A stretch of DNA of 64,000 nt from Pusillimonas caeni (GTDB lineage: Bacteria; Pseudomonadota; Gammaproteobacteria; Burkholderiales; Burkholderiaceae_B). Under the pieces are notes generated by a model that was not told the origin of the DNA, ran no database searches, and saw only the letters and a program-made list of their open reading frames with translations. The stretch lies in assembly GCF_003545815.1 (NCBI RefSeq), contig NZ_PDUW01000002.1, forward strand, positions 248,001-312,000, given 5' to 3'. The position numbers and the translations under genes were made by a program. Shown piece after piece: positions 43,248 through 51,586 of the stretch (positions are counted from its first letter, which is position 1; each line of letters starts with the position of its first letter).

Positions 43248-45002
43248 ATGACTACATTCTTGCTGCAGCGGGAAAGCTTCATCGAACTGGACGCCCGGGC
43301 ACGGGCCTTGGCTCTGCTCGATGCGCATAGCGCCCGCGAATTGCTCGGCCCTTTCGACCGCATCAAGTCGCCCTGGCTGCCCTTGCAGGGCATCGTCGCC
43401 CAGGCCGATGACGGCGTGGTGGCGGCCAAGGGCTGTATCGACGGCCGGCCCGCCGTGGTGCTGGCGATAGACGGCGGCTACCAGGGCGGCAGCATGGGCG
43501 AGGTCGGGGGCGCGAAAATCGCCGCGGCGCTCGAGCTGGCCATCGAGGACAATGTGCGCGGCACGCCCACCTGCGCGGTGCTGCTGCTGGAAACAGGCGG
43601 GGTCAGGCTGCAGGAGGCCAATCTGGGGCTGGCGGCGATTGCCGACATCCACGCCGCCCTGGTCGAACTGCGGCGCCACCAGCCGGTGGTGGGCATTATC
43701 GCGGGCCCGGTGGGCTGCTATGGCGGCATGGGCATCGCCGCCGGCCTGTGCAGCTACCTCATCGTCACGCGCGAGGCGCGGCTGGGTCTGAACGGGCCGG
43801 CCGTCATCGAGCAGGAGGCCGGCATCGACGAGCTCGACTCCCACGACAAGCCCTTCATCTGGAGCCTGACGGGCGGCGAGCAGCGCCATGGCGCAGGCCT
43901 GGCCGAAGAGTTCGCCGCGGACGACGTGGCCCAGGTGCGCGACAGGCTGCTTGCCTGCCTGCAACGCGGCGTGCCCGCCAGCCACCGCAGCCAGCGCTGC
44001 GATGGCTTCATGGACATGCTGGCGCGTATCGAGCCCGAGCCCATGCCCGACCCGGCCGAGATGCGCGGCATGGTCCGTGAAGCCTTGGATGCGGCGCCGG
44101 GCACGGAACAGGCCGTTGGGCGGCAGCCGGTATGGGAACAGGGCGGCGTTCCCGCTTCGCGCGGGGCGGCCTGGCTGGCTGGCCTGACGGGCAATGCGCC
44201 CATGCTTGCCGGCTTTCCCGCCACGGTGCGCGTGGTCGACGCGCCGCTGGGAGAAGAGCCGGCGCGCTACATCGCCGTCGTTCCAGACGGCGGCAATCGT
44301 TTTCCCCGCGTGCGCAATGGCGAGATGGGGCTCGAAGAGGGCTGGCATCTGGCTCGCGCCATCAGACAGTGCTGCGGGCAGGACGCGGCGAACGAAAACG
44401 ACGGCGGCGCGCCTGCGCATCGTCCCGGCGGCGGGATTGCCGCGCGGCGCCGTCCCATCGTCGCCGTGCTGGACGTGCCCAGCCAGGCTTACGGCCGGCT
44501 CGAAGAGGGCCTGGGCCTGCATCAGGCGCTGGCGGCCGTCGCCGACGCGGGCGCTGAAGCCCGGCTAGCCGGCCATCCGTTCATCGGCCTGATCGTGGGC
44601 AAGGCCATATCAGGCGGCTTCCTTGCCCTGGGCTGCCAGGCCAATCGCCTGATCGCCCTGCGCGACCCGGGCGTGCAGGTACACGCCATGGGCAAGGCAT
44701 CGGCCGCGCGCATCACCCAGCGCACGGTCGAGCAGCTGGAGGCGCTGGCCGCCGCCATTCCCCCCATGGCCTATGACATCGACCACTACGCCAGCCTGGG
44801 CATGCTGTGGCAGACCATGCAGGCCCGGGACGCCGACCGGCCCACCGCCGCCGACCTGAGCGCCGCGCAAGCCTTGTTGCGCGAAGCCGTGGCCGACATC
44901 CGGGCCGATCCTCGGCGCGACCTTTCCAGCCGTCTCGCGGGCGAAAACCGCCGCGCCTCGCGCCGCGTCCGCGAGCGCATGCGCGAACTTTGGGGCGGAT
45001 GA
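43248..45002 (+). CDS. mdcDE: Malonate decarboxylase beta-gamma subunit fusion (MdcD-MdcE)
   Basis: A 584-residue protein. Residues about 1-285 match MdcD (beta, carboxyltransferase fold: GGYQGGSMGEVGGAKIAAALELA near 77, VLLLETGGVRLQEANLGL near 105). Residues about 290-584 match MdcE (gamma: ATVRVVDAPLGEEPARYIAVVPD near 325, GLIVGKAISGGFLALGCQANRLIAL near 448). Together they decarboxylate malonyl-ACP to acetyl-ACP. In Klebsiella, Acinetobacter and Pseudomonas the two are separate genes. No stop codon or frameshift lies between the halves, and a His/Pro/Gly-rich insert (about residues 380-405) occurs inside the gamma part. It overlaps mdcG by 4 nt. Confidence 0.94.
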   Translation: MTTFLLQRESFIELDARARALALLDAHSARELLGPFDRIKSPWLPLQGIVAQADDGVVAAKGCIDGRPAVVLAIDGGYQGGSMGEVGGAKIAAALELAIEDNVRGTPTCAVLLLETGGVRLQEANLGLAAIADIHAALVELRRHQPVVGIIAGPVGCYGGMGIAAGLCSYLIVTREARLGLNGPAVIEQEAGIDELDSHDKPFIWSLTGGEQRHGAGLAEEFAADDVAQVRDRLLACLQRGVPASHRSQRCDGFMDMLARIEPEPMPDPAEMRGMVREALDAAPGTEQAVGRQPVWEQGGVPASRGAAWLAGLTGNAPMLAGFPATVRVVDAPLGEEPARYIAVVPDGGNRFPRVRNGEMGLEEGWHLARAIRQCCGQDAANENDGGAPAHRPGGGIAARRRPIVAVLDVPSQAYGRLEEGLGLHQALAAVADAGAEARLAGHPFIGLIVGKAISGGFLALGCQANRLIALRDPGVQVHAMGKASAARITQRTVEQLEALAAAIPPMAYDIDHYASLGMLWQTMQARDADRPTAADLSAAQALLREAVADIRADPRRDLSSRLAGENRRASRRVRERMRELWGG

Positions 45003-45853
45003 TGGCCGGTCCATGCGACCTCGGCCCGCACGATCTCGTCTGGGTGGCCGACCCGGCGGCCCTGCATTGGCGCGGCGGCATGCCCGACTGGTGCGCGCAA
45101 TGGCTGCGATCGAGCGCGCCCACGCCGGTGGTGCTGCGCCGCGAAGACATCGACGACGAAAGCCTGTTGCCCGTGGGCATACGCGGTACCCAGCGGCACG
45201 AGCGCCAGGCCGCGTATCTCGAACGATGCGCGATTGCACGGGTCATACGGCCGGAGGAACTTGTATCGTCTGCGGAGGAACTCGTATCGCCGGAGCGGGC
45301 AGCCTGGCTGCGAAACGCTCCTCGAGTAGTCCGGCCACAGGAGCTGACACAGAACGAGAAGGCGGCAATGCATCCAGGGCGGATCGGGCCCAAGCAGACA
45401 AGCCATGACTCCGCAGCGATGGTTCTTGGCCCTGACCCATATGCCGCACTGCTCGATGTCTTTCCGGCCATGGCCGGCATCGGCCTGCCCTGGGGGCCGA
45501 CCGGCGGTCTGGGATTTGCGCTCGCCACCGGCCTTCCCGTGCTGCACGAAGGCAGCGATATCGATCTTCTCGTGCGCGCCCCGGCGCCCTTGAGCCAAGA
45601 GCAGGTGCTGGCTCTGGCGGCTGTCGTCGAGCGCTCGGAACGGCCTGTCGACCTGCAGATCGATACCGGCCGGGGAGGCTTCTCGTTCAAAGAGTGGGCC
45701 GGCTGCGTTCCGCAGCGGGCCGGGCCGCCACATGGCCGTGGCGGGCGGCGTCGGGTGCTGTTGAAAACCGGAGCCGGGCCGGTGCTGGTCCAAGACCCCT
45801 GGCGGCCGGGGACGCATGCTTTCCCCGGCGATCCGCCGAGCAATGTGCTGTGA
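44999..45853 (+). CDS. mdcG: Phosphoribosyl-dephospho-CoA transferase (holo-ACP synthase)
   Basis: A 284-residue MdcG that attaches the prosthetic group to MdcC. The core is seen as WGPTGGLGFALATGLPVLHEGSDIDLLVRAP (GS-x-DxD nucleotidyltransferase-type site, near residues 165-195) and VDLQIDTGRGGFSFKEW near 220. The middle (residues about 85-140) is unusual. It contains an in-frame 21-bp tandem repeat (GGAGGAACTTGTATCG at 45253 and a one-mismatch copy at 45274) coding EELVS twice, then a charged loop absent from the core. ATG at 44999 or 45002. The end overlaps mdcH. Confidence 0.9.
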   Translation: MMAGPCDLGPHDLVWVADPAALHWRGGMPDWCAQWLRSSAPTPVVLRREDIDDESLLPVGIRGTQRHERQAAYLERCAIARVIRPEELVSSAEELVSPERAAWLRNAPRVVRPQELTQNEKAAMHPGRIGPKQTSHDSAAMVLGPDPYAALLDVFPAMAGIGLPWGPTGGLGFALATGLPVLHEGSDIDLLVRAPAPLSQEQVLALAAVVERSERPVDLQIDTGRGGFSFKEWAGCVPQRAGPPHGRGGRRRVLLKTGAGPVLVQDPWRPGTHAFPGDPPSNVL

Positions 45854-46788
45854 GCGTGCTCTTTACCTTCCCCGGCCAGGGTTCGCAGCGCGCCGGCATG
45901 CTGAATCGCCTGGCCGCCCTGCCCGAAGCGCTGCCCGTCATCGAGGCGGCCAGCCGAACGCTGGGTGAAGACGTATTGTCATGGGATACTTCCGAGGCCC
46001 TGCGTTCGACCGTTGCCGCACAGATCTGCCTGTTGACCGCCGGGGTTGCCATGGCCGCCGTCCTGACTCGGCGCGGCGCGCCGCCCGACATGCTGGCGGG
46101 TCTTTCGATAGGCGCCTACCCCGCCGCCGTCGTGGCGGGCGTGCTGGGATTCGAGGATGCCGTGCGTCTCGTTCGCCTGCGTGCCAATCTCATGCAAAGC
46201 CGCTTTCCGTCCGGCTACGGCATGGTGGCCGTCAGCGGCCTGGAGGCCCGCATGCTGCAGCCGCTCGTCGACGCGGTGCACAAGCCGGGCGAGCCGGTTT
46301 ATCTCGCCAATTTCAATGCGCCCGCGCAGCTCGTCATTTCCGGCAGCAATGCCGCGCTTCAGCAGGTGGTCGCGCTGGCCTTGAAGAAAGGGGCCGCCAG
46401 GGCCATCCGCATCGACATTGCCGTGCCTTCGCATTGCCCCCTGTTCGATGAAGATGCGCAAGCCTTGCAGCTGGCGTTCGATGAAGTGGCCGTTCGCGAT
46501 CCCACGCTCGAATACCTGAGCGCCAGCCGCGCCCGCGTCCTGTGGGACGGGCGAGAAATTGCCCACGATCTGGCGTACAACCTGGCGCGGCCGGTGCTCT
46601 GGCACGATACCGCGCGTCTGGCCTGGGAGCGCGGTGCGCGCCTGGCGGTGGAGATGCCCAGCGGTTCGGTGCTGAGCGGGCTGACCGCGCCCGTGTTCGC
46701 AGGCGGACGGGTCGCCTGCAGCGACAACCACCGCCCCGACAGCCTGGCAGCCCTGATCCGCCGCGCGCGACAATGGATTCCAGACTGA
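45850..46788 (+). CDS. mdcH: Malonyl-CoA:ACP transacylase of malonate decarboxylase
   Basis: A 312-residue FabD-like transacylase (MdcH), which loads malonyl or acetyl groups onto the carrier to prime the enzyme. It starts at GTG 45850, overlapping the mdcG stop (GTGA). FTFPGQGSQRAGML lies at the amino terminus, the nucleophile Ser in GLSIGAYPAAVVAG (near residue 81), and the catalytic His in VPSHCPLFDE (near 196). It is the last gene of the operon; no mdcF or mdcLM transporter follows. Confidence 0.95.
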   Translation: MSVLFTFPGQGSQRAGMLNRLAALPEALPVIEAASRTLGEDVLSWDTSEALRSTVAAQICLLTAGVAMAAVLTRRGAPPDMLAGLSIGAYPAAVVAGVLGFEDAVRLVRLRANLMQSRFPSGYGMVAVSGLEARMLQPLVDAVHKPGEPVYLANFNAPAQLVISGSNAALQQVVALALKKGAARAIRIDIAVPSHCPLFDEDAQALQLAFDEVAVRDPTLEYLSASRARVLWDGREIAHDLAYNLARPVLWHDTARLAWERGARLAVEMPSGSVLSGLTAPVFAGGRVACSDNHRPDSLAALIRRARQWIPD

Positions 46789-46927
46789 TCGGCCCCGGCG
46801 GCCGGGAACCTGGCCCCGTGCACCGGACGGCGCCGGCGTAGTCCATCGCCGAGTCCCGGCGGCGGCATAAAACATGCTTGGAAACCCGGAAGCTCTTATA
46901 CTAAGAAGGTAGAAACCGGTTTCAGCC

Positions 46928-47983
46928 ATGGACAATCTCGATCTCGTCGTATTGCGCGCTTTGCACGATTGGCGTCAGAAAGGCCGCCGCGCCTTGCTGG
47001 CCACCGTGGTGCGCACCTGGGGCTCGTCGCCGCGCCCCATCGGTTCCATCATGGCCTTGTGCGAAGACGGTACCGTGGTGGGCTCCGTATCGGGCGGCTG
47101 CATCGAAGACGATCTCATCTACCGTTTCACCCACGCCTATTCCGGCAAAGGCGAAGGCGGCGACATCCCGCAGGGCGCGCCCCAGTTCCTCAAATATGGC
47201 ATTCGGGCCGACGAGGCCCATCGCTTCGGCCTGCCCTGTGGCGGCACCCTGGAACTGCTGCTGGAATTCGACCCGGAGCCCGAGCTGCTCGGCCGGCTCG
47301 TGGCCCAGCTCGAAAGCGGCAAGCTCATGCAGCGCGAAGTGCGGCTGGCCGACGGCAAGGTCTCGCTGCGCACGGCCGAGCAGCCGTCCGAGCTGAGCGT
47401 TTCCGACACCACGCTTTGCAACAACTTCGGCCCCGAATACCGCATGCTGCTCATAGGCGCGGGCCAATTGGCCGAATACCTGGCCACCATGGCGCTGTTC
47501 AACGGGTTCACCGTCACGGTGTGCGACCCGCGCGAAGAGTACCGGGGCAATTGGTCGGTCGAGGGCGCCGAGATCACCGCCGAGATGCCTGACGACGTGG
47601 TGCGCGAATTCCGAGCCGACCGCCGCTCTGCCATCATCGCGCTCACCCACGACCCCAAGCTGGACGACCTGGCCCTGCTCGAGGCCCTGGAAACCGAGGC
47701 TTTCTACATCGGCGCCATCGGCTCGCGCAGCAACAACAACCTGCGCCGCGAACGCCTCATCGAGTATTTCGACCAGACTGAAGAGTCGTTGGCCCGCCTG
47801 CGCGGCCCCATAGGCATCTTCATCGGCAGCAAGACCCCTTCCGAAATCGCCGTCAGCATCATGGCCGAGGTGCTGGCCGTCAAGAACGGCGTCACCCTGC
47901 CGCGCGACATGGACGTTGCCGCGGCCAAGAACAGCATGGGCGTGCCGCCCAACGACACCGATCTGGTTTGTTCCATTAATTAA
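46928..47983 (+). CDS. XdhC-family molybdenum cofactor insertion/maturation protein
   Basis: A 351-residue XdhC/CoxI-family protein. XdhC binds and sulfurates molybdopterin cofactor for xanthine-dehydrogenase-type hydroxylases. The amino-terminal segment (LLATVVRTWGSSPRPIGSIMAL, then GSVSGGCIEDDLI near residue 60) and the carboxy-terminal Rossmann part (MLLIGAGQLAEYLATMALFNGFTVTVCDPR near 175) are typical. The late segment FYIGAIGSRSNNNLRRERL is also present. No molybdenum hydroxylase subunits are in the window, so its client is elsewhere. It stands alone between the mdc operon and a long non-coding stretch. Confidence 0.9.
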   Translation: MDNLDLVVLRALHDWRQKGRRALLATVVRTWGSSPRPIGSIMALCEDGTVVGSVSGGCIEDDLIYRFTHAYSGKGEGGDIPQGAPQFLKYGIRADEAHRFGLPCGGTLELLLEFDPEPELLGRLVAQLESGKLMQREVRLADGKVSLRTAEQPSELSVSDTTLCNNFGPEYRMLLIGAGQLAEYLATMALFNGFTVTVCDPREEYRGNWSVEGAEITAEMPDDVVREFRADRRSAIIALTHDPKLDDLALLEALETEAFYIGAIGSRSNNNLRRERLIEYFDQTEESLARLRGPIGIFIGSKTPSEIAVSIMAEVLAVKNGVTLPRDMDVAAAKNSMGVPPNDTDLVCSIN

Positions 47984-48066
47984 AGTGCTTCATGTCGTAA
48001 TGGGCGGCATGATTGCAGTGCATCGCTGTGTTCAATGCCTTCACGAAAGTCTCTCCTGGGCGCCCC

Positions 48067-48112
48067 GGGTTGGTGCCTTGCATAGTGCACGGACAGGATT
48101 ACGCACCAACCC
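48067..48112. promoter_or_regulatory. Inverted repeat GGGTTGGTGC / GCACCAACCC
   Basis: Perfect 10-bp arms with a 26-nt loop that itself contains TGCA and GTGCAC. It lies about 220 bp before the binding-protein start. It may be a leader hairpin or a paired operator. The half-sites resemble NtrC half-sites but their order and spacing do not fit. Confidence 0.4.
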
Positions 48113-48220
48113 CCTGCAATAGTTACGTTTAGTTACAAGCCACACAAAAAAAACCGGGATATAAGGGCTTACCCACATTGCGCCCGCAAAAATATTCCCT
48201 TAGTATTTTCCCAACAATTT

Positions 48221-48230
48221 AGTGATCACT
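48221..48230. promoter_or_regulatory. Palindrome AGTGATCACT near the liv operon promoter
   Basis: A perfect 10-bp palindrome in an AT-rich context 104 bp before the binding-protein start, followed by ACATTTAAATTAAGTG. It is a possible operator; no regulator gene is adjacent. Confidence 0.3.
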
Positions 48231-48333
48231 ACATTTAAATTAAGTGTTGGCTACATTTTCAGGGCGAGATCGCGGTAGCCGTCCTCCGAAGAATAAACCC
48301 CTAACACCCGATGAAATGTCCTGGGAGACACCT

Positions 48334-49551
48334 ATGAAGTCATGGAAATTTTTGGCCGTCGCGGCGGCGGTATCGATCGGAATGGCTGGTCTGGCCGGGC
48401 AGGCGCAGGCGAAGGACGACGACGTCATCCTGATCGGCGAAATCAACAGCTACAAGGCCCTGCCGGCAAATATGGGCCCTTATAAAAAGGGTTGGGAGCT
48501 CGCTCAAGAGCAAATCAACGCGGCCGGCGGCGTGCTGGGTAAAAAGCTGCAAACCATCTTCCGCGACGATAACGCCAATGCGGGCGAGGCCGTGCGCATC
48601 GCCGAAGAGCTCGTGTCGCGCGAGGGGGTGGACTTCCTCACCGGCGTCACCCTGTCACACGTCGGCCTGGCGGTGGCCGACTACGCCAAGCAGCGCAAGA
48701 TGTTCTTCCTGGCGTCCGGCCCGCTGTCCGACAAGGTCATCTGGCAGAACGGCAATCGCTACACCTATCGCATGCGCTATGGCACCCACCAGCTCTCCGC
48801 TTCGGTGGCCCCCGCCGCCGCCAAGCTCAATTTGAAGCGCTGGGCTCTCATCTATCCCAATTATGAATACGGCCAGGCCGCCGTCCAGGCTTTCAAGGCC
48901 GAGCTGAAGAAGCTGCAGCCCGACGTCGAATTCGTGGCCGAACAGGCGCCGCCCTTCGGCAAGCTCGATGCCGGCCCGGTGGTGCAGGCGCTCGAAGACG
49001 CCAAGCCCGATGCCATCTTCAACGTGCTGTTCGGGCCCGACCTGACCAAGTTCGCGCGCGAAGGCAAGACCCGCGGCCTGTTCAAAGACCGCGAAGTCGT
49101 CAGCCTGCTGACCGGCGAGCCCGAGTATCTCGACCCCCTGCGCAGCGACGCGCCCGACGGCTGGATCGTCACCGGCTATCCCTACACCAGCATCGATACG
49201 CCCGAGCACAATGCCTTCAAGAAGGCCTACGAAGACAAGTACGGCGAGTATCCGCGCCTGAACTCCGTGGTGGCCTATGCCACTGTCCAGGCCATTGCGG
49301 CGGGTATCAAGAAGGCCGGTTCGACCGATACCGAAGCCCTCATCAAGGCGTTCAAGGGACTGGAGTTCGATTCGCCTTTCGGCCATCATCACTTCCGTGA
49401 AATCGACAACCAGTCCACCTTCGGCCTGCATGTCGGCCGCCTCGTCAACAAGGACGGCAAGAAAGGTTCCATGCCCACGGGCGAATACATGGACGGCGGC
49501 GAGCTGCTGCCCAGCGACGAAGAAGTCAAGGCGTTGCGCAAGGCCGATTGA
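48334..49551 (+). CDS. ABC transporter substrate-binding protein (LivK/HAAT type)
   Basis: A 405-residue periplasmic binding protein. The signal peptide is MKSWKFLAVAAAVSIGMAGL, cut near AQA-KD. The receptor fold begins VILIGEINSYKALPANMGPY. The ligand-site region TGVTLSHVGLAVADYAKQRK differs from paralogues 1 and 2 at 5.7-8.2 kb. The ATG at 48334 has GGGAGAC upstream. It heads an operon with the fused livHM, livG and livF genes. The ligand is unknown. Confidence 0.9.
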   Translation: MKSWKFLAVAAAVSIGMAGLAGQAQAKDDDVILIGEINSYKALPANMGPYKKGWELAQEQINAAGGVLGKKLQTIFRDDNANAGEAVRIAEELVSREGVDFLTGVTLSHVGLAVADYAKQRKMFFLASGPLSDKVIWQNGNRYTYRMRYGTHQLSASVAPAAAKLNLKRWALIYPNYEYGQAAVQAFKAELKKLQPDVEFVAEQAPPFGKLDAGPVVQALEDAKPDAIFNVLFGPDLTKFAREGKTRGLFKDREVVSLLTGEPEYLDPLRSDAPDGWIVTGYPYTSIDTPEHNAFKKAYEDKYGEYPRLNSVVAYATVQAIAAGIKKAGSTDTEALIKAFKGLEFDSPFGHHHFREIDNQSTFGLHVGRLVNKDGKKGSMPTGEYMDGGELLPSDEEVKALRKAD

Positions 49552-49666
49552 TCGCGGCCGGCCGCCGCCCGGCGGCCACGTTTCAAAAACGGCAAACGCG
49601 CCGGCCGCAAGGCCGGCGTCGCCGCCGTCGTTCCTACAGCTTCATCCATATCTATAGCGGGTCGTC

Positions 49667-51586
49667 ATGGACATCTCCGGTTTCATCGTACAGCTGCTCA
49701 ACGGCCTGGCCGGCGCTTCGTCGCTGTTCCTGGTCGCCGCGGGCCTGTCGCTTATCTTCGGTGTCACGCGCATCGTCAACTTCGCCCACGGGTCGTTCTA
49801 CATGGTCGGCATCTATGTCGCCTATTCGCTCGTGCTCACGTTCGAGGACACCCTGGGGTTCTGGCCCGCCATCCTGCTTGCCGCCATCGCGGTGGGCATA
49901 TTGGGCGCCCTGATCGAAATGCTGCTGCTGCGCCGCATCTACCATGCGCCCGAACTGTTCCAGCTGCTGGCCACCTTCGCGGTGGCCTTGGTGCTGCGCG
50001 ACGTCGTGCTGTGGTACTGGGGGCCCGAAGAGCTGCTGGGTCCCAGGGCGCCGGGCCTGGAAGGCGCCATCGAGATCCTGGGCCGCCAGTTTCCCACCTA
50101 TGACCTGTTCCTGATCGCCGCCGGCCCCGTCGTGCTGGGCCTGCTGTGGCTGCTGCTGACCCGCACGCATTGGGGCACGCTGGTGCGCGCCGCCACGCAG
50201 GACCGCGGCATGGTCAGCGCACTGGGCGTCAATCAGGCCTGGCTCTTCACGGCCGTGTTCGCCCTGGGGGCGATGCTGGCCGCGCTGGGCGGCGCGCTGC
50301 AATTGCCGCGCGAACCGGCCAACCTCGAAATGGACATCCACATCATCGGCGCGGCCTTCGTCATCGTGGTGGTGGGCGGCATGGGCTCGATTCCCGGCGC
50401 CTACGTCGCCGCGCTGCTCATCGCCGAGCTCAAGGCCCTCTGTGTGTGGCTGGGCGTGGTCGAGATCATGGGCGTCGGCATCTCCTTCACCAAGCTCACC
50501 CTGGTGGTCGAGTTCCTGGTCATGGCGGTGGTGCTCATCCTGCGTCCCTGGGGCCTGTTCGGCCGGCCGCAGCCTCCCGGCCACAAGAACAGCCAGGGCG
50601 AGAAGCCGCTGGTTCCGGCCAGCGTCCGGTTCAAGATCGGCATGGGCATCTTCGCGCTGTTCCTCGTGGCGCTGCCGATACTGACCATCGATTCGCCCTA
50701 CGTCACCGTGCTGCTCATCGACCTGCTGGTCGCCTCGCTGTTCGCCGTCAGCCTGCACTTCATCATGGGACCGGGGGGCATGCACTCGTTCGGGCATGCC
50801 GCCTACTTCGGCCTGGGCGCCTACGGGGCCGCCCTGCTGGTGCGCCAGCTCGGCCTGCCGATGGAGGCCTCGCTCGTTCTCGCGCCGCTGGTCGCCGCGG
50901 TGGGCGCCATCATTTACGGCTGGTTCTGCGTGCGGCTGTCGGGCGTATATCTGGCCATGCTGACGCTGGCCGTGGCGCAGATCACCTGGGCCATCGTCTT
51001 CCAGTGGGACGACTTCACTGGCGGCAGCAACGGCCTCACCGGCGTGTGGCCCGCGGCCTGGCTGGCGGACAAGACCGTCTATTACTACCTGACGCTGGTG
51101 CTGGTCATCGCCGGCATCCTGTGGCTGCGCCGGGTGCTGTTCTCGCCCTTCGGCTACGCCATGCGGGCGGGACGCGACTCCTTCCTGCGCGCCGACGCCA
51201 TCGGCATCAACGTCAAGCGCATCCATTGGTACGGCTTCATCCTGGCCGGCGCGGTCGCCGGCCTGGCGGGGGCGCTGTTCGCCTTCTCCAAGGGCAGCAT
51301 CGCGCCCGAGACCCTGCACGTGAACAAATCCATCGACGGCCTGGTCATGGTGCTGCTGGGCGGCATGCAAACCCTCGTCGGCCCGGTCGTGGGCGCCGTC
51401 TCGTTCACCTGGCTGCATGACGTCGTGGCCCGCAACACCGATTTCTGGCGCGCCATGCTGGGCGGCATCATCCTGCTGCTCGTGCTGCTCTTCCCGCAGG
51501 GCATTGCCGGCACCATCAAACAGCTCTACGACGGCCTGGCCGGCAAGAAGATCGATCGCGTGGGCGCGAAAGGAGTGCAACTATGA
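49667..51586 (+). CDS. Fused LivH-LivM permease
   Basis: A 639-residue protein made of both membrane subunits. Residues about 1-300 are LivH (LSLIFGVTRIVNFAHGSFYMVGIY near residue 27, VVVGGMGSIPGAYVAALLIAE near 235). Residues about 325-625 are LivM (GPGGMHSFGHAAYFGLGAYGAALL near 367, GVYLAMLTLAVAQITWAI near 427, VLLGGMQTLVGPVVGAV near 563). The joint is a short hydrophilic Pro/Gly/Lys segment. This differs from the LivM-LivG fusions elsewhere in the window. It overlaps livG by 4 nt. Confidence 0.93.
   Translation: MDISGFIVQLLNGLAGASSLFLVAAGLSLIFGVTRIVNFAHGSFYMVGIYVAYSLVLTFEDTLGFWPAILLAAIAVGILGALIEMLLLRRIYHAPELFQLLATFAVALVLRDVVLWYWGPEELLGPRAPGLEGAIEILGRQFPTYDLFLIAAGPVVLGLLWLLLTRTHWGTLVRAATQDRGMVSALGVNQAWLFTAVFALGAMLAALGGALQLPREPANLEMDIHIIGAAFVIVVVGGMGSIPGAYVAALLIAELKALCVWLGVVEIMGVGISFTKLTLVVEFLVMAVVLILRPWGLFGRPQPPGHKNSQGEKPLVPASVRFKIGMGIFALFLVALPILTIDSPYVTVLLIDLLVASLFAVSLHFIMGPGGMHSFGHAAYFGLGAYGAALLVRQLGLPMEASLVLAPLVAAVGAIIYGWFCVRLSGVYLAMLTLAVAQITWAIVFQWDDFTGGSNGLTGVWPAAWLADKTVYYYLTLVLVIAGILWLRRVLFSPFGYAMRAGRDSFLRADAIGINVKRIHWYGFILAGAVAGLAGALFAFSKGSIAPETLHVNKSIDGLVMVLLGGMQTLVGPVVGAVSFTWLHDVVARNTDFWRAMLGGIILLLVLLFPQGIAGTIKQLYDGLAGKKIDRVGAKGVQL

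Larger units (their letters stand above)
47984..48333. other. 350-bp non-coding stretch upstream of the third liv operon
   Basis: It contains no credible gene. It is AT-rich in its last 150 bp. It holds a 10-bp inverted repeat with a 26-nt loop (48067-48112) and a perfect decamer palindrome (48221-48230), listed separately. It probably carries the promoter and leader of the downstream binding-protein gene. Confidence 0.7.

Noticed and set aside
48067-48112. NtrC sites or a sigma-54 promoter
   Set aside because: The TTGGTGC and GCACCAA half-sites point the wrong way and are too far apart for one NtrC site, and no GG-N10-GC element is found.
49652-51580. A 642-codon frame antisense to the LivH-LivM gene, and similar long antisense frames over the other liv genes (for example 1968-4010 and 20249-21583)
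   Set aside because: They mirror membrane-protein genes, giving His/Gln/Asp-rich products without family features.
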